Origin: an uncultured Campylobacter sp.
GTDB taxonomy: Bacteria > Campylobacterota > Campylobacteria > Campylobacterales > Campylobacteraceae
DNA: 33,530 nucleotides
Direction of reading: 5' to 3'
NCBI RefSeq assembly: GCF_938045595.1
Contig: NZ_CALIBB010000077.1
Location: forward strand, 1-33,530
In this document: one piece after another, positions 1 to 8,561 of the stretch
How positions within the stretch are numbered: the stretch's first letter is position 1
How the letters are laid out: every line of letters starts with the position of its first letter
Program-made: the position numbers and the translations under genes
Notes under the pieces: model-generated
Told to the model about the DNA's origin: nothing
Seen by the model: the letters and a program-made list of their open reading frames with translations, nothing else
Databases searched by the model: none

Positions 1-759
1 GAAATTTACATTATTTGTCCAAAACCTCGTCGCTATCGTCCATAGACTTCCTTTTGAATCATTATCTGTTATTGATGAAGAATCAAAAGGCATTATGAAA
101 TTTATGGATGCAAAGAATATAATAGTAAAGAGTAGTAAAAATCCTATTCTTTTTAAATAATCTTTTACGCTACTAGATATAAAAGCATAAGATACAAAAA
201 GACTTGCAAAAAGAACTAATCCAACATTTTGCTTTATGAAAAAAAGTAGGACTAGAAATAAGATTCCAAGTATTTGATATATGATGCCTTTTTTAGAATT
301 TTTATTTTTTATGGATTTTACTAGAAATAATAGAGTAGAAAATTCTATGATGAAGACGTAGGTATGATAATCTTTGGCAATATACGTCTCCATACCAAAC
401 CATAAAAAGCTAGCGAATGTAGCTCCCAAAATACTACTTACCCTAGAAAAAAACTCCCTCAAAACAGCATAAAGCAAGATTACCTGTATCATTGCGGCCA
501 CTACACCGATGCAGGCAAAAGCAAAAAAATTTATTCCGAATATTTTTTGATAGAAGGCGTTTATATATACAAATAACGGAGTCCATGCTAGATAAAAATC
601 TTTATTGATCACTTCTCCTCTATTTACTAAATAAGCATAGGTTTCCCACCAGCCTTCTTGGAGTGAGAAGTAATGGTTAAATATCAGTAAATGTAACGCA
701 AGCGTTATACAAAAGCAAAAAGCAACCATTAAATTCTCTAAAATTTTAGTGTTAAACAT
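1..759 (-). CDS. GT-C family membrane glycosyltransferase, C-terminus beyond window
   Basis: The frame is open from an ATG at 759 to the window edge (253 codons, no stop), so the protein is partial. It is very hydrophobic: TM1 at about residues 10-30, then a periplasm-type loop with E35-G-W-W-E39 and the stretch K53-D-F-Y, then many further TM segments, with FIKQNVG at 174-180. An acidic first loop followed by multiple TMs is typical of GT-C glycosyltransferases (PMT/ArnT-like), which move sugars from polyprenyl-phosphate donors in the membrane; the exact substrate cannot be told. The start lies 2 nt after the magIII stop and its GAGG ribosome site sits inside the end of magIII. Base use is striking: a hand-counted line (241-300) is 25% G+C against 63% at 1021-1080 in magIII. 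That suggests a transferred gene, perhaps the edge of a surface-glycan locus. It could instead be a polymer ligase or another polytopic envelope protein. Confidence 0.7.
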   Translation of the reverse strand, partial: MFNTKILENLMVAFCFCITLALHLLIFNHYFSLQEGWWETYAYLVNRGEVINKDFYLAWTPLFVYINAFYQKIFGINFFAFACIGVVAAMIQVILLYAVLREFFSRVSSILGATFASFLWFGMETYIAKDYHTYVFIIEFSTLLFLVKSIKNKNSKKGIIYQILGILFLVLLFFIKQNVGLVLFASLFVSYAFISSSVKDYLKRIGFLLLFTIIFFASINFIMPFDSSSITDNDSKGSLWTIATRFWTNNVNF

Positions 760-761
760 AT

Positions 762-1460
762 CTACCTCAAATCATTTAAAATTATTTTCGCGCTCTCATC
801 GAAAATTTTACCTTTCAAATGCGCTTTGCAAAATTCCACGATGAGGCCATGAAATAGCGCATACACGCCGTTTTCGTTCTCCAGCTTCTCTGCTTTTGCC
901 GCCGCATCGCAGGGAGAGTTGGCGGAATTTACAAACTCGTAGATCCGCTCAAATTCTAGCTCGCCGAGCCACGCGCTAAGCTCATCGTAGCTTTCAAACT
1001 CATAGCCCAAAGCCCCGAGCAGCCGCGCCGAGTAGCTGTCTGCGACCATCACTGCGCGCTCACACGCATAGCACAGGATCGCATCGCAGCTCTCCGCACC
1101 GATCCCCTTGCGCGCTAGCAGCCACTCACGGCTAACGCCCGCTTTAAAGCTCTCAAAATTCCCAAAATCCACGATGATCGCTTTGCAAAGCGAGTTTAGG
1201 CGTCTCGCTTTTTGATTATAAAATCCGCTCACTTTAATGATCTCCGCAAGCTCCGCTTCATCTAGCCCGGCAATCCCCTCTAAGCTCAAAAGCCCCTTGC
1301 TACGCAGGTTTTGTAGTGCCGCATCGGCATTGCGCCACGCCGTATTTTGGATCAAAATCGCCCCCACGACCACCTCAAAGCCTCCGAACCCTGGCCACCA
1401 GCGAAAATCCTTGATTTTCACGGCGCGAAAAAGCGCGATAAAAAGCTCGGTCGCGCTCAT
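762..1460 (-). CDS. magIII: 3-methyladenine DNA glycosylase, MagIII type
   Basis: 232 aa, HhH-GPD superfamily. MagIII excises 3-methyladenine from alkylated DNA, starting base excision repair in the cytoplasm. Visible features are the N-terminal W-W-P-G-F-G-G-F-E and I-L-I-Q-N-T-A-W segments (21-42), a helix-hairpin-helix around L115-A-R-K-G-I-G-A-E-S and the catalytic aspartate D141 in VADSYS. There is no C-terminal four-cysteine cluster, which separates it from endonuclease III. Length matches H. pylori MagIII (about 220 aa). The start ATG is preceded by GGAGG at good spacing. It overlaps the end of a 41-aa ORF by 4 nt (ATGA) and lies 2 nt before the GT-C gene, so it is probably cotranscribed with mfd, another repair gene. 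Function assignment is by family; some annotators may call it endonuclease III-like. Confidence 0.88.
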   Translation of the reverse strand: MSATELFIALFRAVKIKDFRWWPGFGGFEVVVGAILIQNTAWRNADAALQNLRSKGLLSLEGIAGLDEAELAEIIKVSGFYNQKARRLNSLCKAIIVDFGNFESFKAGVSREWLLARKGIGAESCDAILCYACERAVMVADSYSARLLGALGYEFESYDELSAWLGELEFERIYEFVNSANSPCDAAAKAEKLENENGVYALFHGLIVEFCKAHLKGKIFDESAKIILNDLR

Positions 1461-1582
1461 CTCGCGCCTCCGAAATTTCTAGCGTCGTTTCTAAAATTTC
1501 GCGCGGCGGCGGCGATTTTTTGCACGTATTTCGCTACCGCGATAAAATTTACGCCAAATTTAAATTCGCGCGCCGTATTCAT
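1457..1582 (-). CDS. Possible 41-aa small protein between DUF815 ATPase and magIII
   Basis: An ORF of 41 codons plus stop exactly bridges the gap between two genes. Its ATG (1582-1580) overlaps the stop of the ATPase gene as ATGA, and its TGA (1459-1457) overlaps the start of magIII as ATGA. A purine-rich AAAGGTGG precedes the start. The predicted peptide is basic and Ala/Asn-rich, beginning MNTAREFKFG and ending RNFGGAR, with no signal peptide or TM segment. I recognise no family. The perfect four-base coupling at both ends argues for translation. Against it, several codons come from the AAATTT-type words common in this genome, so an open frame could arise by chance. Confidence 0.35.
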   Translation of the reverse strand: MNTAREFKFGVNFIAVAKYVQKIAAAARNFRNDARNFGGAR

Positions 1583-2562
1583 CTGCCGCCACCTTTTAAA
1601 TTTGCGAAAAATTCCTCGCTAAAGCTCAAGAAAAACTGCTTTGCCGCGCGGCCGCTGCGGCTTGCGCGAAGCATCGCAAACTCCCTCGCCTTTGCGTGCA
1701 GCTCGTCTAAATTTGCAGCAAAGCTCAAGCGAAATTCCGCCGCGCTCATACTTTGCGCAGCCGCAAAATAGGCATCTACGATCCCTAAATACTCCCGCAT
1801 GCTCCCGCCGTAAAAGCTTAGCTGCAGCCCGAAGCGCTCGCTCAGGCTGATTCGCTCGTTCGCCGCGTCGCTTAGGTGCAGCTCGCCGCGGCTGATCTGC
1901 GCGGCGTCGTTATCGCTTGCGCATTCGCCTACGATGTGGCGACGATTGGACGTCGCATACATCAGCACGTTGCGCGGCGCGCGCTCTAAGGATCCTTCTA
2001 GCAGCGGTTTTAGGTGCTTGTAGCCGCTCTCGCCGAGCTCAAAGCTCAAATCATCGCAAAAGATGATAAATTTAAAGCTTGTTTCGCGGATCGCGTCGAT
2101 TATATCCACGAGATAGCCCAGATCGTCCCTGCCGATCTCGATGATCTTAAGACCTTGCGGGATAAATTTAGAAAAAACCGCCTTTGCAAGGCTTGATTTG
2201 CCGCAGCCGCTCTCGCCCCATAGCAGCGCGTGGTTGGCGCTGCAGCCGCGCAGGAAGGCGTCCGTGTTTTTTATAAGAGCCGATTTTTGGCTCTCTAGCC
2301 CCACAAGCGCGTCAAGATCGGTAAAATCGATGTCACGGACGATCTTTAGCGCCTTTTTATTCGCGCGAAAGACGGCGACCTGCGCCGTGCGCCAATCAAT
2401 CGCGCTAAAATCGCTGAAATAAATTTGCTCGCCGGCGGCGCTCTGCGCGCTTTTTAGGACGGCTTGCGGCGCTAAATTTAAACCGCTCGCCGCATTTAAA
2501 TTTAGTTCTTCGCTTCTACTTTTGCTCGCGCTTTTTTTGATATTTTCATCGCAAGTTCGCAT
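1579..2562 (-). CDS. AAA-type ATPase, DUF815 family
   Basis: 327 aa. Residues 116-124 form a Walker A (GESGCGKSS) and residues 165-174 (FIIFCDDLSF) a Walker B. Next comes an SNRRHIV sensor-like segment, followed by an ERFGLQLSFY stretch with a GSMREYL segment. This arrangement is characteristic of the DUF815 ATPase family, whose members are predicted P-loop ATPases without an established cellular role. The first 45 residues are low-complexity and poorly conserved-looking. The ATG is preceded by AAGGGAG seven bases upstream, supporting the start. The gene overlaps the end of mfd by 17 nt, so translation is probably coupled. A role alongside repair or transcription would be inference from position only. 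Confidence 0.85.
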   Translation of the reverse strand: MRTCDENIKKSASKSRSEELNLNAASGLNLAPQAVLKSAQSAAGEQIYFSDFSAIDWRTAQVAVFRANKKALKIVRDIDFTDLDALVGLESQKSALIKNTDAFLRGCSANHALLWGESGCGKSSLAKAVFSKFIPQGLKIIEIGRDDLGYLVDIIDAIRETSFKFIIFCDDLSFELGESGYKHLKPLLEGSLERAPRNVLMYATSNRRHIVGECASDNDAAQISRGELHLSDAANERISLSERFGLQLSFYGGSMREYLGIVDAYFAAAQSMSAAEFRLSFAANLDELHAKAREFAMLRASRSGRAAKQFFLSFSEEFFANLKGGGR

Positions 2563-5506
2563 TTTTTAGCTCCCTTCGCAGATAGATTAAAATTTCGTTT
2601 ATCACGTCGTCATCGTCGCGCGTCTGTGCCTTTAATCGCACCTTATCACCGTTTGCAAGGGTGATCAAGATATTTTCGTCCATGCTCGAAATCACGCGCA
2701 AGCCAAGCTTCGTAGCCAAAACCTTAATCATCATCACGTCGATGAATTGCTTAGTGTAAATGTCCGCGCGCCCGAAGCGATCCTCGATCTCACCGAAAAT
2801 TTCAAGCACTTCGCTCGCCTCTGCGCACTTGCTAAGCCGCCTGTAAAGATCCAGGCGCAGGCGATCCTCTCTGATAAATTCCGAGTTTAAAAAGGCGTTT
2901 ACCGAAATTTTAAGCTCCACGCTCGCAGCGGCGCTCTTTCTGCTTAGCAGCTTGCCGATCTCCTCTTCGAGCATCTTTAGATAAAGCGAGTAGCCGATCG
3001 CTTCGATATGCCCGCTCTGTGCCTCTCCGAGCAGATTTCCGCCGCCGCGAATCTCCAGATCGTGATACGCTAGCACCGAACCGCTGCCCAAAAACGAGTT
3101 GCTCTCAAGCGCTATGAGCCGTTTTAGCGCGTCCTGCGTAAGAGCGGTTTTATCCTCGATCAAAAAGTAGCAAAAGCCCTGTTTGTTGCTGCGCCCGACG
3201 CGGCCGCGCAGCTGGTGTAGATCGGCGATACCGAATTTATCAGCGTTTTCGACGATGATCGTATTTACGCGCGGCATATGAATGCCGCTTTCTACGATGC
3301 TGGTGCAAAGTAGCAGATCGTATCCGCCCGCTACAAATTTTAAAATTTCATCCTCAGTCGTCTTGGCGTCGATCTTGGAGTGCAAAATTAGAATTTTAAG
3401 GCTCGGCAAAATTTCAAGCAGCTTCTTTTTGGCGCTTTGCATCGTCGCGATGTGGTTGTGGACGTAAAAAATCTGCCCGCCGCGTCGCAGCTCGCGCGAG
3501 ATCGCCTCTTTTACGATCTTTTCGTCCCACTGCTTGACGAAGGTGCGCACGTCCAAGCGGTCCTGCGGCGGGCTAAGCAGCGTGGAGTAGCTTTTAATCG
3601 AGCTTAGCGCCATATTTAGGCTGCGCGGTATCGGCGTAGCAGACATACTAAGTAGGTGTGAGGCGGCGCTTTTCTCTTTGAGCCGCTCCTTTTGCTTAAC
3701 GCCGAATTTATGCTCCTCATCGATGATTATGAGCCCTAAATTTGCGGGGTTTAAATTTAAAAGTGAGTGCGTGCCGACCACGACGATCGCCTCGCCGCTT
3801 TGCAGGCGCTTTAAAATTTCACTTTTTTGCCTCGCGCTACTGAAGCGATCGAGCTTGAAAACAGGAATTTCAAACTCCCTAAAGCGCTCGCTAAGCGTGG
3901 CGTAATGCTGAGAGCTAAGCAGCGTCGTAGGCACGAAAAACAGCACCGAATGGCCGCTGCGGATGCAGGCAAAGATCGCATTCATCGCAACCTCGGTCTT
4001 TCCAAAGCCTACGTCGCCGCTAAGTAGGCGATCCATCACCTTGCCGCTTTGCAGATCCGCCAAAATCGCGCCCACCGCCTTTTGCTGATCGCTCGTGTAG
4101 CTAAAGCCGCTTGCGCTTAAAAATTTCGCATAATCCGCGCTTTCGTTTTTGATGACGAGCCCTCGCACCAGCTCGCGCTTGGCAGCCAGCGCGATGATCT
4201 TTGAAGCGATCGCAAAGAGCTTTTCGCGCACTCGCTCTTTAATTTTTGAAAAGCTCGCCCTGCCCAGATGATCCAAGCTCACCGCGCCGCCGCTTGCGAC
4301 GTAGCGATCGATCTTATTTAGATACTCGACCGGCAGCAGCAGTTTGTCGCCGCCCTCGTAGAGCAGGGATACGAACTCCTTGCTGCGCCCCATCACCTCG
4401 ATGAGCTCGAGCCCGTTAAATTTAGCGATACCGTAATCCTCGTGCACGACAAAATCGCCCACGTTTAGCTCATCCAGAGCTAGGCTCGATCTTCGCATGC
4501 GCTTTTTAGGCGCCGCTTTGTTTAGCGAAAGGATGATCCGCTCGGCGCTTATTAAATTTACGACGAAATCCTCGCGTAAAATTTCGATATTACTAAATCC
4601 GCCAAGATCAAACGGCGCAAGCAGAGCGTCGTTTCGCGCGATCAGCGTGATAGCCTCGCTGTGGTGAAATTCAAAAAATTCCTGCGACGGCGTTACGGCG
4701 AGGTCTTTAAATTTGCGCGCCGCGGGCAGTACCTCGATCGCGTCTAAAAAATCCAAATTGCGCTCGGAAAAAATTTCATCCTTTTTGATCTCGTGCAGCA
4801 AGACGCAATCAAACGCCTCCGTGTAATCGACGAAACCCTCGATGAACCAAAAGCCGAGCGAGCCCAGATCGCGCGCTAGCGCGTCGCTATCTGCCCGCGA
4901 TATCTTTTCGCTCACGCTCTCAAACTCGTCTTCGCTTAAATTTGCCAAAAACGGCGCTATCTCGGCTTGCGAAAGCTCATCTTTTTCGCTTTTTTGCGTC
5001 GCGACGTCAAAGCGCCTGATACTCTCAACCCTCTCGCCGTCGAGCAGAATTCTAACCGCGCTTTCGCTCCCTACCGAAAAAATATCGATGATCTCGCCAC
5101 GGAAGCTTACCTCGCCCATGCTTTCGACGATATCGCGCACGTCGTATCCAAGGCGTAAAATTTCCTCTTTCAGCTCGCTTAGGCTTAACTCGCTTCCAAA
5201 TTTTATATTTAACGGGCGCAGATGGCTTGCGGTGGGGAGTTTGTTTAGGATCGTGCGGATGGGCGAGATTAAAATTTTTTTGCCGCTTGCTTTGTAAAAC
5301 GCGCTAAGAGCAGTGCTGATGCCCGCTAGCTCACCCATATAGCTGCGCAGATCCTCGCCGAAGCTCGCTCTAAAATCTGGCAGGCAAAAGGTCGCGTAGC
5401 CCATAAATTTTAGCACCTGCTCGCACGCCGCAGCCTCTTTATCGTCCTCGCAGATCAAAAGCTCTTTTTGGTTTTGCAAAAAGTATTCGTAAACCTCGGC
5501 TTGCAT
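2546..5506 (-). CDS. mfd: Transcription-repair coupling factor Mfd
   Basis: 986 aa. Mfd is an ATP-driven DNA translocase that removes RNA polymerase stalled at lesions and recruits UvrA for nucleotide excision repair. Seen in order: a UvrB-like N-terminal region (about 1-300), the RNA-polymerase interaction domain with NVGDFVVHEDYGIAKF (about 345-410), Walker A GDVGFGKT at 497-504, the DEEH box at 596-599, SATPIPRSLNMAL, and the RecG-like second helicase domain with HQLRGRVGRS followed by a conserved C-terminal domain. The protein is shorter than E. coli Mfd (about 1150 aa), as in other Campylobacter. The start overlaps the last base of the upstream peptidase stop (TAATG), with AAAGG upstream. 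In C. jejuni and H. pylori a bactofilin gene (ccmA) lies between mfd and the peptidase; it is absent here. Confidence 0.97.
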   Translation of the reverse strand: MQAEVYEYFLQNQKELLICEDDKEAAACEQVLKFMGYATFCLPDFRASFGEDLRSYMGELAGISTALSAFYKASGKKILISPIRTILNKLPTASHLRPLNIKFGSELSLSELKEEILRLGYDVRDIVESMGEVSFRGEIIDIFSVGSESAVRILLDGERVESIRRFDVATQKSEKDELSQAEIAPFLANLSEDEFESVSEKISRADSDALARDLGSLGFWFIEGFVDYTEAFDCVLLHEIKKDEIFSERNLDFLDAIEVLPAARKFKDLAVTPSQEFFEFHHSEAITLIARNDALLAPFDLGGFSNIEILREDFVVNLISAERIILSLNKAAPKKRMRRSSLALDELNVGDFVVHEDYGIAKFNGLELIEVMGRSKEFVSLLYEGGDKLLLPVEYLNKIDRYVASGGAVSLDHLGRASFSKIKERVREKLFAIASKIIALAAKRELVRGLVIKNESADYAKFLSASGFSYTSDQQKAVGAILADLQSGKVMDRLLSGDVGFGKTEVAMNAIFACIRSGHSVLFFVPTTLLSSQHYATLSERFREFEIPVFKLDRFSSARQKSEILKRLQSGEAIVVVGTHSLLNLNPANLGLIIIDEEHKFGVKQKERLKEKSAASHLLSMSATPIPRSLNMALSSIKSYSTLLSPPQDRLDVRTFVKQWDEKIVKEAISRELRRGGQIFYVHNHIATMQSAKKKLLEILPSLKILILHSKIDAKTTEDEILKFVAGGYDLLLCTSIVESGIHMPRVNTIIVENADKFGIADLHQLRGRVGRSNKQGFCYFLIEDKTALTQDALKRLIALESNSFLGSGSVLAYHDLEIRGGGNLLGEAQSGHIEAIGYSLYLKMLEEEIGKLLSRKSAAASVELKISVNAFLNSEFIREDRLRLDLYRRLSKCAEASEVLEIFGEIEDRFGRADIYTKQFIDVMMIKVLATKLGLRVISSMDENILITLANGDKVRLKAQTRDDDDVINEILIYLRRELKNANLR

Positions 5507-6399
5507 TATTTAAACCTTTCGATCTGGTGCTGCACGACGTTTGCGATCTCCTGCCACGATACGTTAGGCTCCAAGGTCGAGATATTTTTGAAATTTTGCG
5601 CGTTCCAGTTCATAAAATTTGCAGGATCGACGCTTTGAGCCAAAAACCTAACTTCGTAATGCAGGTGCGGACCGGTGCTATAGCCGGTGTTACCGCTATA
5701 GCCGATGAGATCGCCCTTTTTAACCCAAGAACCCGGCGTTACGACCGCGGAGCTAAGGTGGCCGTAGCGGGTCTCAAAGCCGTAATTGTGCGATAGAATC
5801 ACTAAAATTCCATATCCGCTGCCACTACCGCCTGCAAACTGCACAAAGCCCTCTGCTGTCGCAAACACCGGAGTGCCCTCGCTTGCTCGCAAGTCGATGC
5901 CGTGGTGCATCCTCATAACGCCGCTGATTGGATGAGTGCGCATCCCAAAAGGGCTAGTGACGCCGCGATACTGCATCGGAAGTCCGTTAGGCACAGCGCT
6001 AAGAATCGCGCTCGCCGTCTTTTCGCTAGCTGCGATGTGCGCGCCGGAGCCCTTTTTACGCTCCTTTTTCATCTCATTCATCGCAAGCATTACCTGGATA
6101 TCACTATCCAGCCCGCCTCCGTCGTCCTCGCGTCCGTCCAGCTTAGCAAGCACCTCCTCGTTTTTGCCCTCAAGTGCGATATTTTGCTCTTTAAGCGCGA
6201 TATTTTCGGCGTAGAGGGTTTTGTTTAGCTCTTTTAAATCTGATCGGTCGCTAGCGAGTTTAAAGATCGCAAAAAACAGGACGAGCAGAAAAATTACGAA
6301 AAACGCAGATAAAATTTTAAGTTGAAATCTAAAATTTTCGCCAAAATACAGCGTCTTGGTGCCAAAATGATCGCTTAGGGTGAGTTTAGTTTTAGCCAC
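5506..6399 (-). CDS. M23 (LytM) peptidoglycan endopeptidase, Csd1-like
   Basis: About 297 aa. One N-terminal TM helix (about 27-48) is followed by a Leu/Glu/Lys-rich coiled coil (about 50-90) and a C-terminal M23 domain. The zinc ligands are intact: H165-x-G-x-D169 and H245-L-H247, plus a YGHLS segment. Such enzymes cut peptide crosslinks in the periplasm; the H. pylori homologue at this locus (Csd1) and the C. jejuni M23 peptidase control helical cell shape. I chose the GTG at 6399, with GAGG six bases upstream; a TTG at 6411 would add four residues but has no ribosome site. The gene overlaps folC by 8 nt and mfd by 1 nt. Only one M23 gene is present here, where H. pylori has csd1 and csd2. 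Confidence 0.88.
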   Translation of the reverse strand: MAKTKLTLSDHFGTKTLYFGENFRFQLKILSAFFVIFLLVLFFAIFKLASDRSDLKELNKTLYAENIALKEQNIALEGKNEEVLAKLDGREDDGGGLDSDIQVMLAMNEMKKERKKGSGAHIAASEKTASAILSAVPNGLPMQYRGVTSPFGMRTHPISGVMRMHHGIDLRASEGTPVFATAEGFVQFAGGSGSGYGILVILSHNYGFETRYGHLSSAVVTPGSWVKKGDLIGYSGNTGYSTGPHLHYEVRFLAQSVDPANFMNWNAQNFKNISTLEPNVSWQEIANVVQHQIERFK

Positions 6400-8035
6400 G
6401 GCGCGCCTCAAGCCATAAAATGAAATTTTCTACCAAATGAAACGAGCCGAAAACCAAATACTCCTCGTCCGCTCTAAGCTCGCCGCGAAACGGCGAATGC
6501 GGAATTTTAAGCGCGTCAAGCGCACGGGTTATCGCCTCTGCTGCCATTTCGCGATCCGCAACCTCGTAGTTAAAGATCTCCACGCGCTCTACCACGGGCG
6601 CTAAAGTCCGCAACACCGCGCCTACATCTTTATCGGCAAAAGCGTTGTAAATCAGCACGATCTTTCTGCCCCCGTAGATTTCGGTAATTTCGTGGGCTAC
6701 TTGCTGCGCCGCAAGCTCGTTGTGCCCGACGTCCACGCGTAAATTCGGCGCCAGAGCCTCCATCCTGCCGCGTAAATTTAAAGGCGGCAGCTGTGAAATT
6801 TCAAATTTCAGATTTAAAAATTTCATCGCGGCAAGCGCTAGAGCTAAATTTGAAATTTGAAATTTAGGCAGATTATTGTGCGCGCAAAATTCCGCAATCT
6901 GCGCTCGCTCACTCTCGCTTAAAAAATCTGCTGCAAACCTCAAATGAGTTCCTTTTTGCTCTGCAATCTGCTGCGCGATACGAAGCGGAACTTCGCTCAT
7001 CTCATCGCTTAAAATCGCTTCTTTGTCCATCGTAATGAGCTTAGTGTGGGCGATCTGCTCTAGATTTTGTCCTAGCATACCCAAATGATCGGTGCCGATC
7101 GGTGTAAAAAGCGACAGCATGCGCCCAAAGCTCGACGTAGCGTCAAACTCGCCGCCCATCCCGGCCTCGATCACGCAGTAATCGCAATCCCTAAAAAGCA
7201 CTGCCGCCGCAAGCGTGAGATACTCGAAATACGACAGGCTATCTTTAAACTCCGCGGGCAAACTCTCTTGCAAAAACTCATGCGCGAAATCAAGCTCCTC
7301 ATCCATAGCATCGCGCCCTAGCGAAATAGGGAGCGAGCTTTGAGCTGATTTAAAATTTGATCCTAACGGAGATTTAAAATTTTGCTCAGACGAGATTTTT
7401 AAATTTTGCTCAGACGGCGATTTGAGATCTTGAGAATTCCATAAATTTTGTGTAGAAGCAGAATTTTGCGTATCGATCGAATTTCGCGCGATAGAATTCT
7501 GCTCGCTACAAAAATTTCGTGTGGTAGAAACGAAGCTTTGCAGGGCAGAATTCCGCTCACCATGCGAATTTTGCATGGTGATAAAATCCTGCGTGGTGGA
7601 ATTTTGCAAATTAGAAATAGAAATTTGAGAGGCGGAATTTTCTCTGTTCGCAAAATTTTGCATCTTTATGGAATTTTGTTTTTCCGTAAAATTTGACGCC
7701 GAAGCGGAATTTTGCTCGTTTTTAAAATTTGAAGCGTCGGAATTCAACGCAAAAACGGGGTTTTGCGCGATCCGTCCGCCTAGATAGATGCGCTCGTTGA
7801 GCTTAAAAACGTGCGGGCTAGTGTAGTGCCCGACGTTAAAGCCCGCTGCGGCGATCGCGTTAGCCAAAAACCGCCCGGTGCTGCCCTTGCCGTTGGTGCC
7901 GATGATCTGAATGACGTTTTTGAGCGGAATTTTATCTTTAATGGCGGCATATGCCCGCGGAAAGCGCTCGTAGTCGATTTTTTTGTAATAAATCGGGCGA
8001 TTTTGCAAAAATTCTTTAATGCTGCGCCCGCTCAA
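6392..8035 (-). CDS. folC: FolC bifunctional folylpolyglutamate/dihydrofolate synthase with large low-complexity insertion
   Basis: 547 aa against about 390-400 expected. FolC adds glutamate to dihydropteroate and to reduced folates in the cytoplasm. Seen: P-loop GTNGKGS (46-52), TSPHVFKLNERI (about 72-83), then about 150 residues (92-242) of Gln/Asn/Ser-rich filler, then the normal fold resumes with DEELDFAHEF, SYFEYLTLAAAVLF, EAGMGGEFDATS, and the C-terminal Mur-ligase-like domain with RGRMEAL and DVGHNELA. Both sides of the insertion look intact, so the gene is probably functional. The start is taken as TTG at 8035: AGGGG lies eight bases upstream, it aligns with the usual N-terminus, and it reduces the overlap with lptE from 80 to 20 nt. 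The longer version from 8095 looks wrong. Confidence 0.92.
   Translation of the reverse strand: MSGRSIKEFLQNRPIYYKKIDYERFPRAYAAIKDKIPLKNVIQIIGTNGKGSTGRFLANAIAAAGFNVGHYTSPHVFKLNERIYLGGRIAQNPVFALNSDASNFKNEQNSASASNFTEKQNSIKMQNFANRENSASQISISNLQNSTTQDFITMQNSHGERNSALQSFVSTTRNFCSEQNSIARNSIDTQNSASTQNLWNSQDLKSPSEQNLKISSEQNFKSPLGSNFKSAQSSLPISLGRDAMDEELDFAHEFLQESLPAEFKDSLSYFEYLTLAAAVLFRDCDYCVIEAGMGGEFDATSSFGRMLSLFTPIGTDHLGMLGQNLEQIAHTKLITMDKEAILSDEMSEVPLRIAQQIAEQKGTHLRFAADFLSESERAQIAEFCAHNNLPKFQISNLALALAAMKFLNLKFEISQLPPLNLRGRMEALAPNLRVDVGHNELAAQQVAHEITEIYGGRKIVLIYNAFADKDVGAVLRTLAPVVERVEIFNYEVADREMAAEAITRALDALKIPHSPFRGELRADEEYLVFGSFHLVENFILWLEARRG
7310..7762 (-). repeat. In-frame RAATTY-word array inside folC
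   Basis: By hand I count 20 words fitting RAATTY (AAATTT, GAATTT, GAATTC) between about 7350 and 7745, about one per 20 bp. On the coding strand they read mainly as CAA-AAT-TCC, giving Gln-Asn-Ser, or as Asn-Phe. Spacing is irregular (about 12-30 nt) but always keeps the folC frame. It separates two conserved FolC segments, so it is an expansion within a loop. See the related arrays in the rluD-like gene and in trmB. Confidence 0.8.
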
Positions 8036-8555
8036 GTCTGAATCCCCTAATCGCAAGCGCCGAAATAAACTCGTCAAACGCCTGCGCGGAGGCATTTTCG
8101 ATCGCCTTGTAGCGGTCCTTATCGCTAATGATCGAGCTCGTATCGTAGCTATTTTTGACTAGGCGGCTAACTTTAAAATCGTAATCGCCAACGCAATCCT
8201 TGCTGAAAACCTCGCCGTTTTTAAGCTTGGTGCTAAAATTTACGATGAGATTTGCGCGGTAGCTAGTGACGTAGCCGAACTGATCGTATGAAAGCTCGCT
8301 AAAGCTTAGGCTTTTTATGCTCGCTACTACGATCGTCTGCGCCGAGTTTTTATCCGCAAGGCTCATCCCTAGGCGCTGGACTATACCCTGTCTGATCGCA
8401 TCTTTGATCGCGACGGTGTTTTGCGGATCAGTTTTGCTCATCATCACATCCACAAATACGCTTCCACTCATCGTCTCTTTCGCGATCCTTGAAACGGGCT
8501 TGTAGCCGCAGCCAATTAAAAAAATCAAACAAAAAACGGTTAAAACTTTTCTCAT
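8016..8555 (-). CDS. lptE: LPS-assembly lipoprotein LptE
   Basis: 179 aa. The N-terminus is a lipoprotein signal with lipobox LIGC, so C16 is the predicted acylated residue, followed by GYKPVS as in LptE proteins. The mature part is about 160 aa with alternating beta-like segments. LptE plugs the LptD barrel in the outer membrane and helps deliver lipopolysaccharide or lipooligosaccharide to the surface. Its place between leuS and folC is the same in C. jejuni and H. pylori, which supports the name since sequence conservation in this family is low. The gap to leuS is 6 nt, and its end overlaps the folC start by 20 nt. Lnt, encoded at 14164, would finish its lipid modification. Confidence 0.82.
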   Translation of the reverse strand: MRKVLTVFCLIFLIGCGYKPVSRIAKETMSGSVFVDVMMSKTDPQNTVAIKDAIRQGIVQRLGMSLADKNSAQTIVVASIKSLSFSELSYDQFGYVTSYRANLIVNFSTKLKNGEVFSKDCVGDYDFKVSRLVKNSYDTSSIISDKDRYKAIENASAQAFDEFISALAIRGFRLERAQH

Positions 8556-8561
8556 CTTCGC

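Noticed and set aside
8036..8095. Longer folC N-terminus starting at 8095
   Set aside because: It would overlap lptE by 80 nt, adds an Arg-rich leader not found in the family, and lacks the AGGGG site seen before the TTG at 8035.
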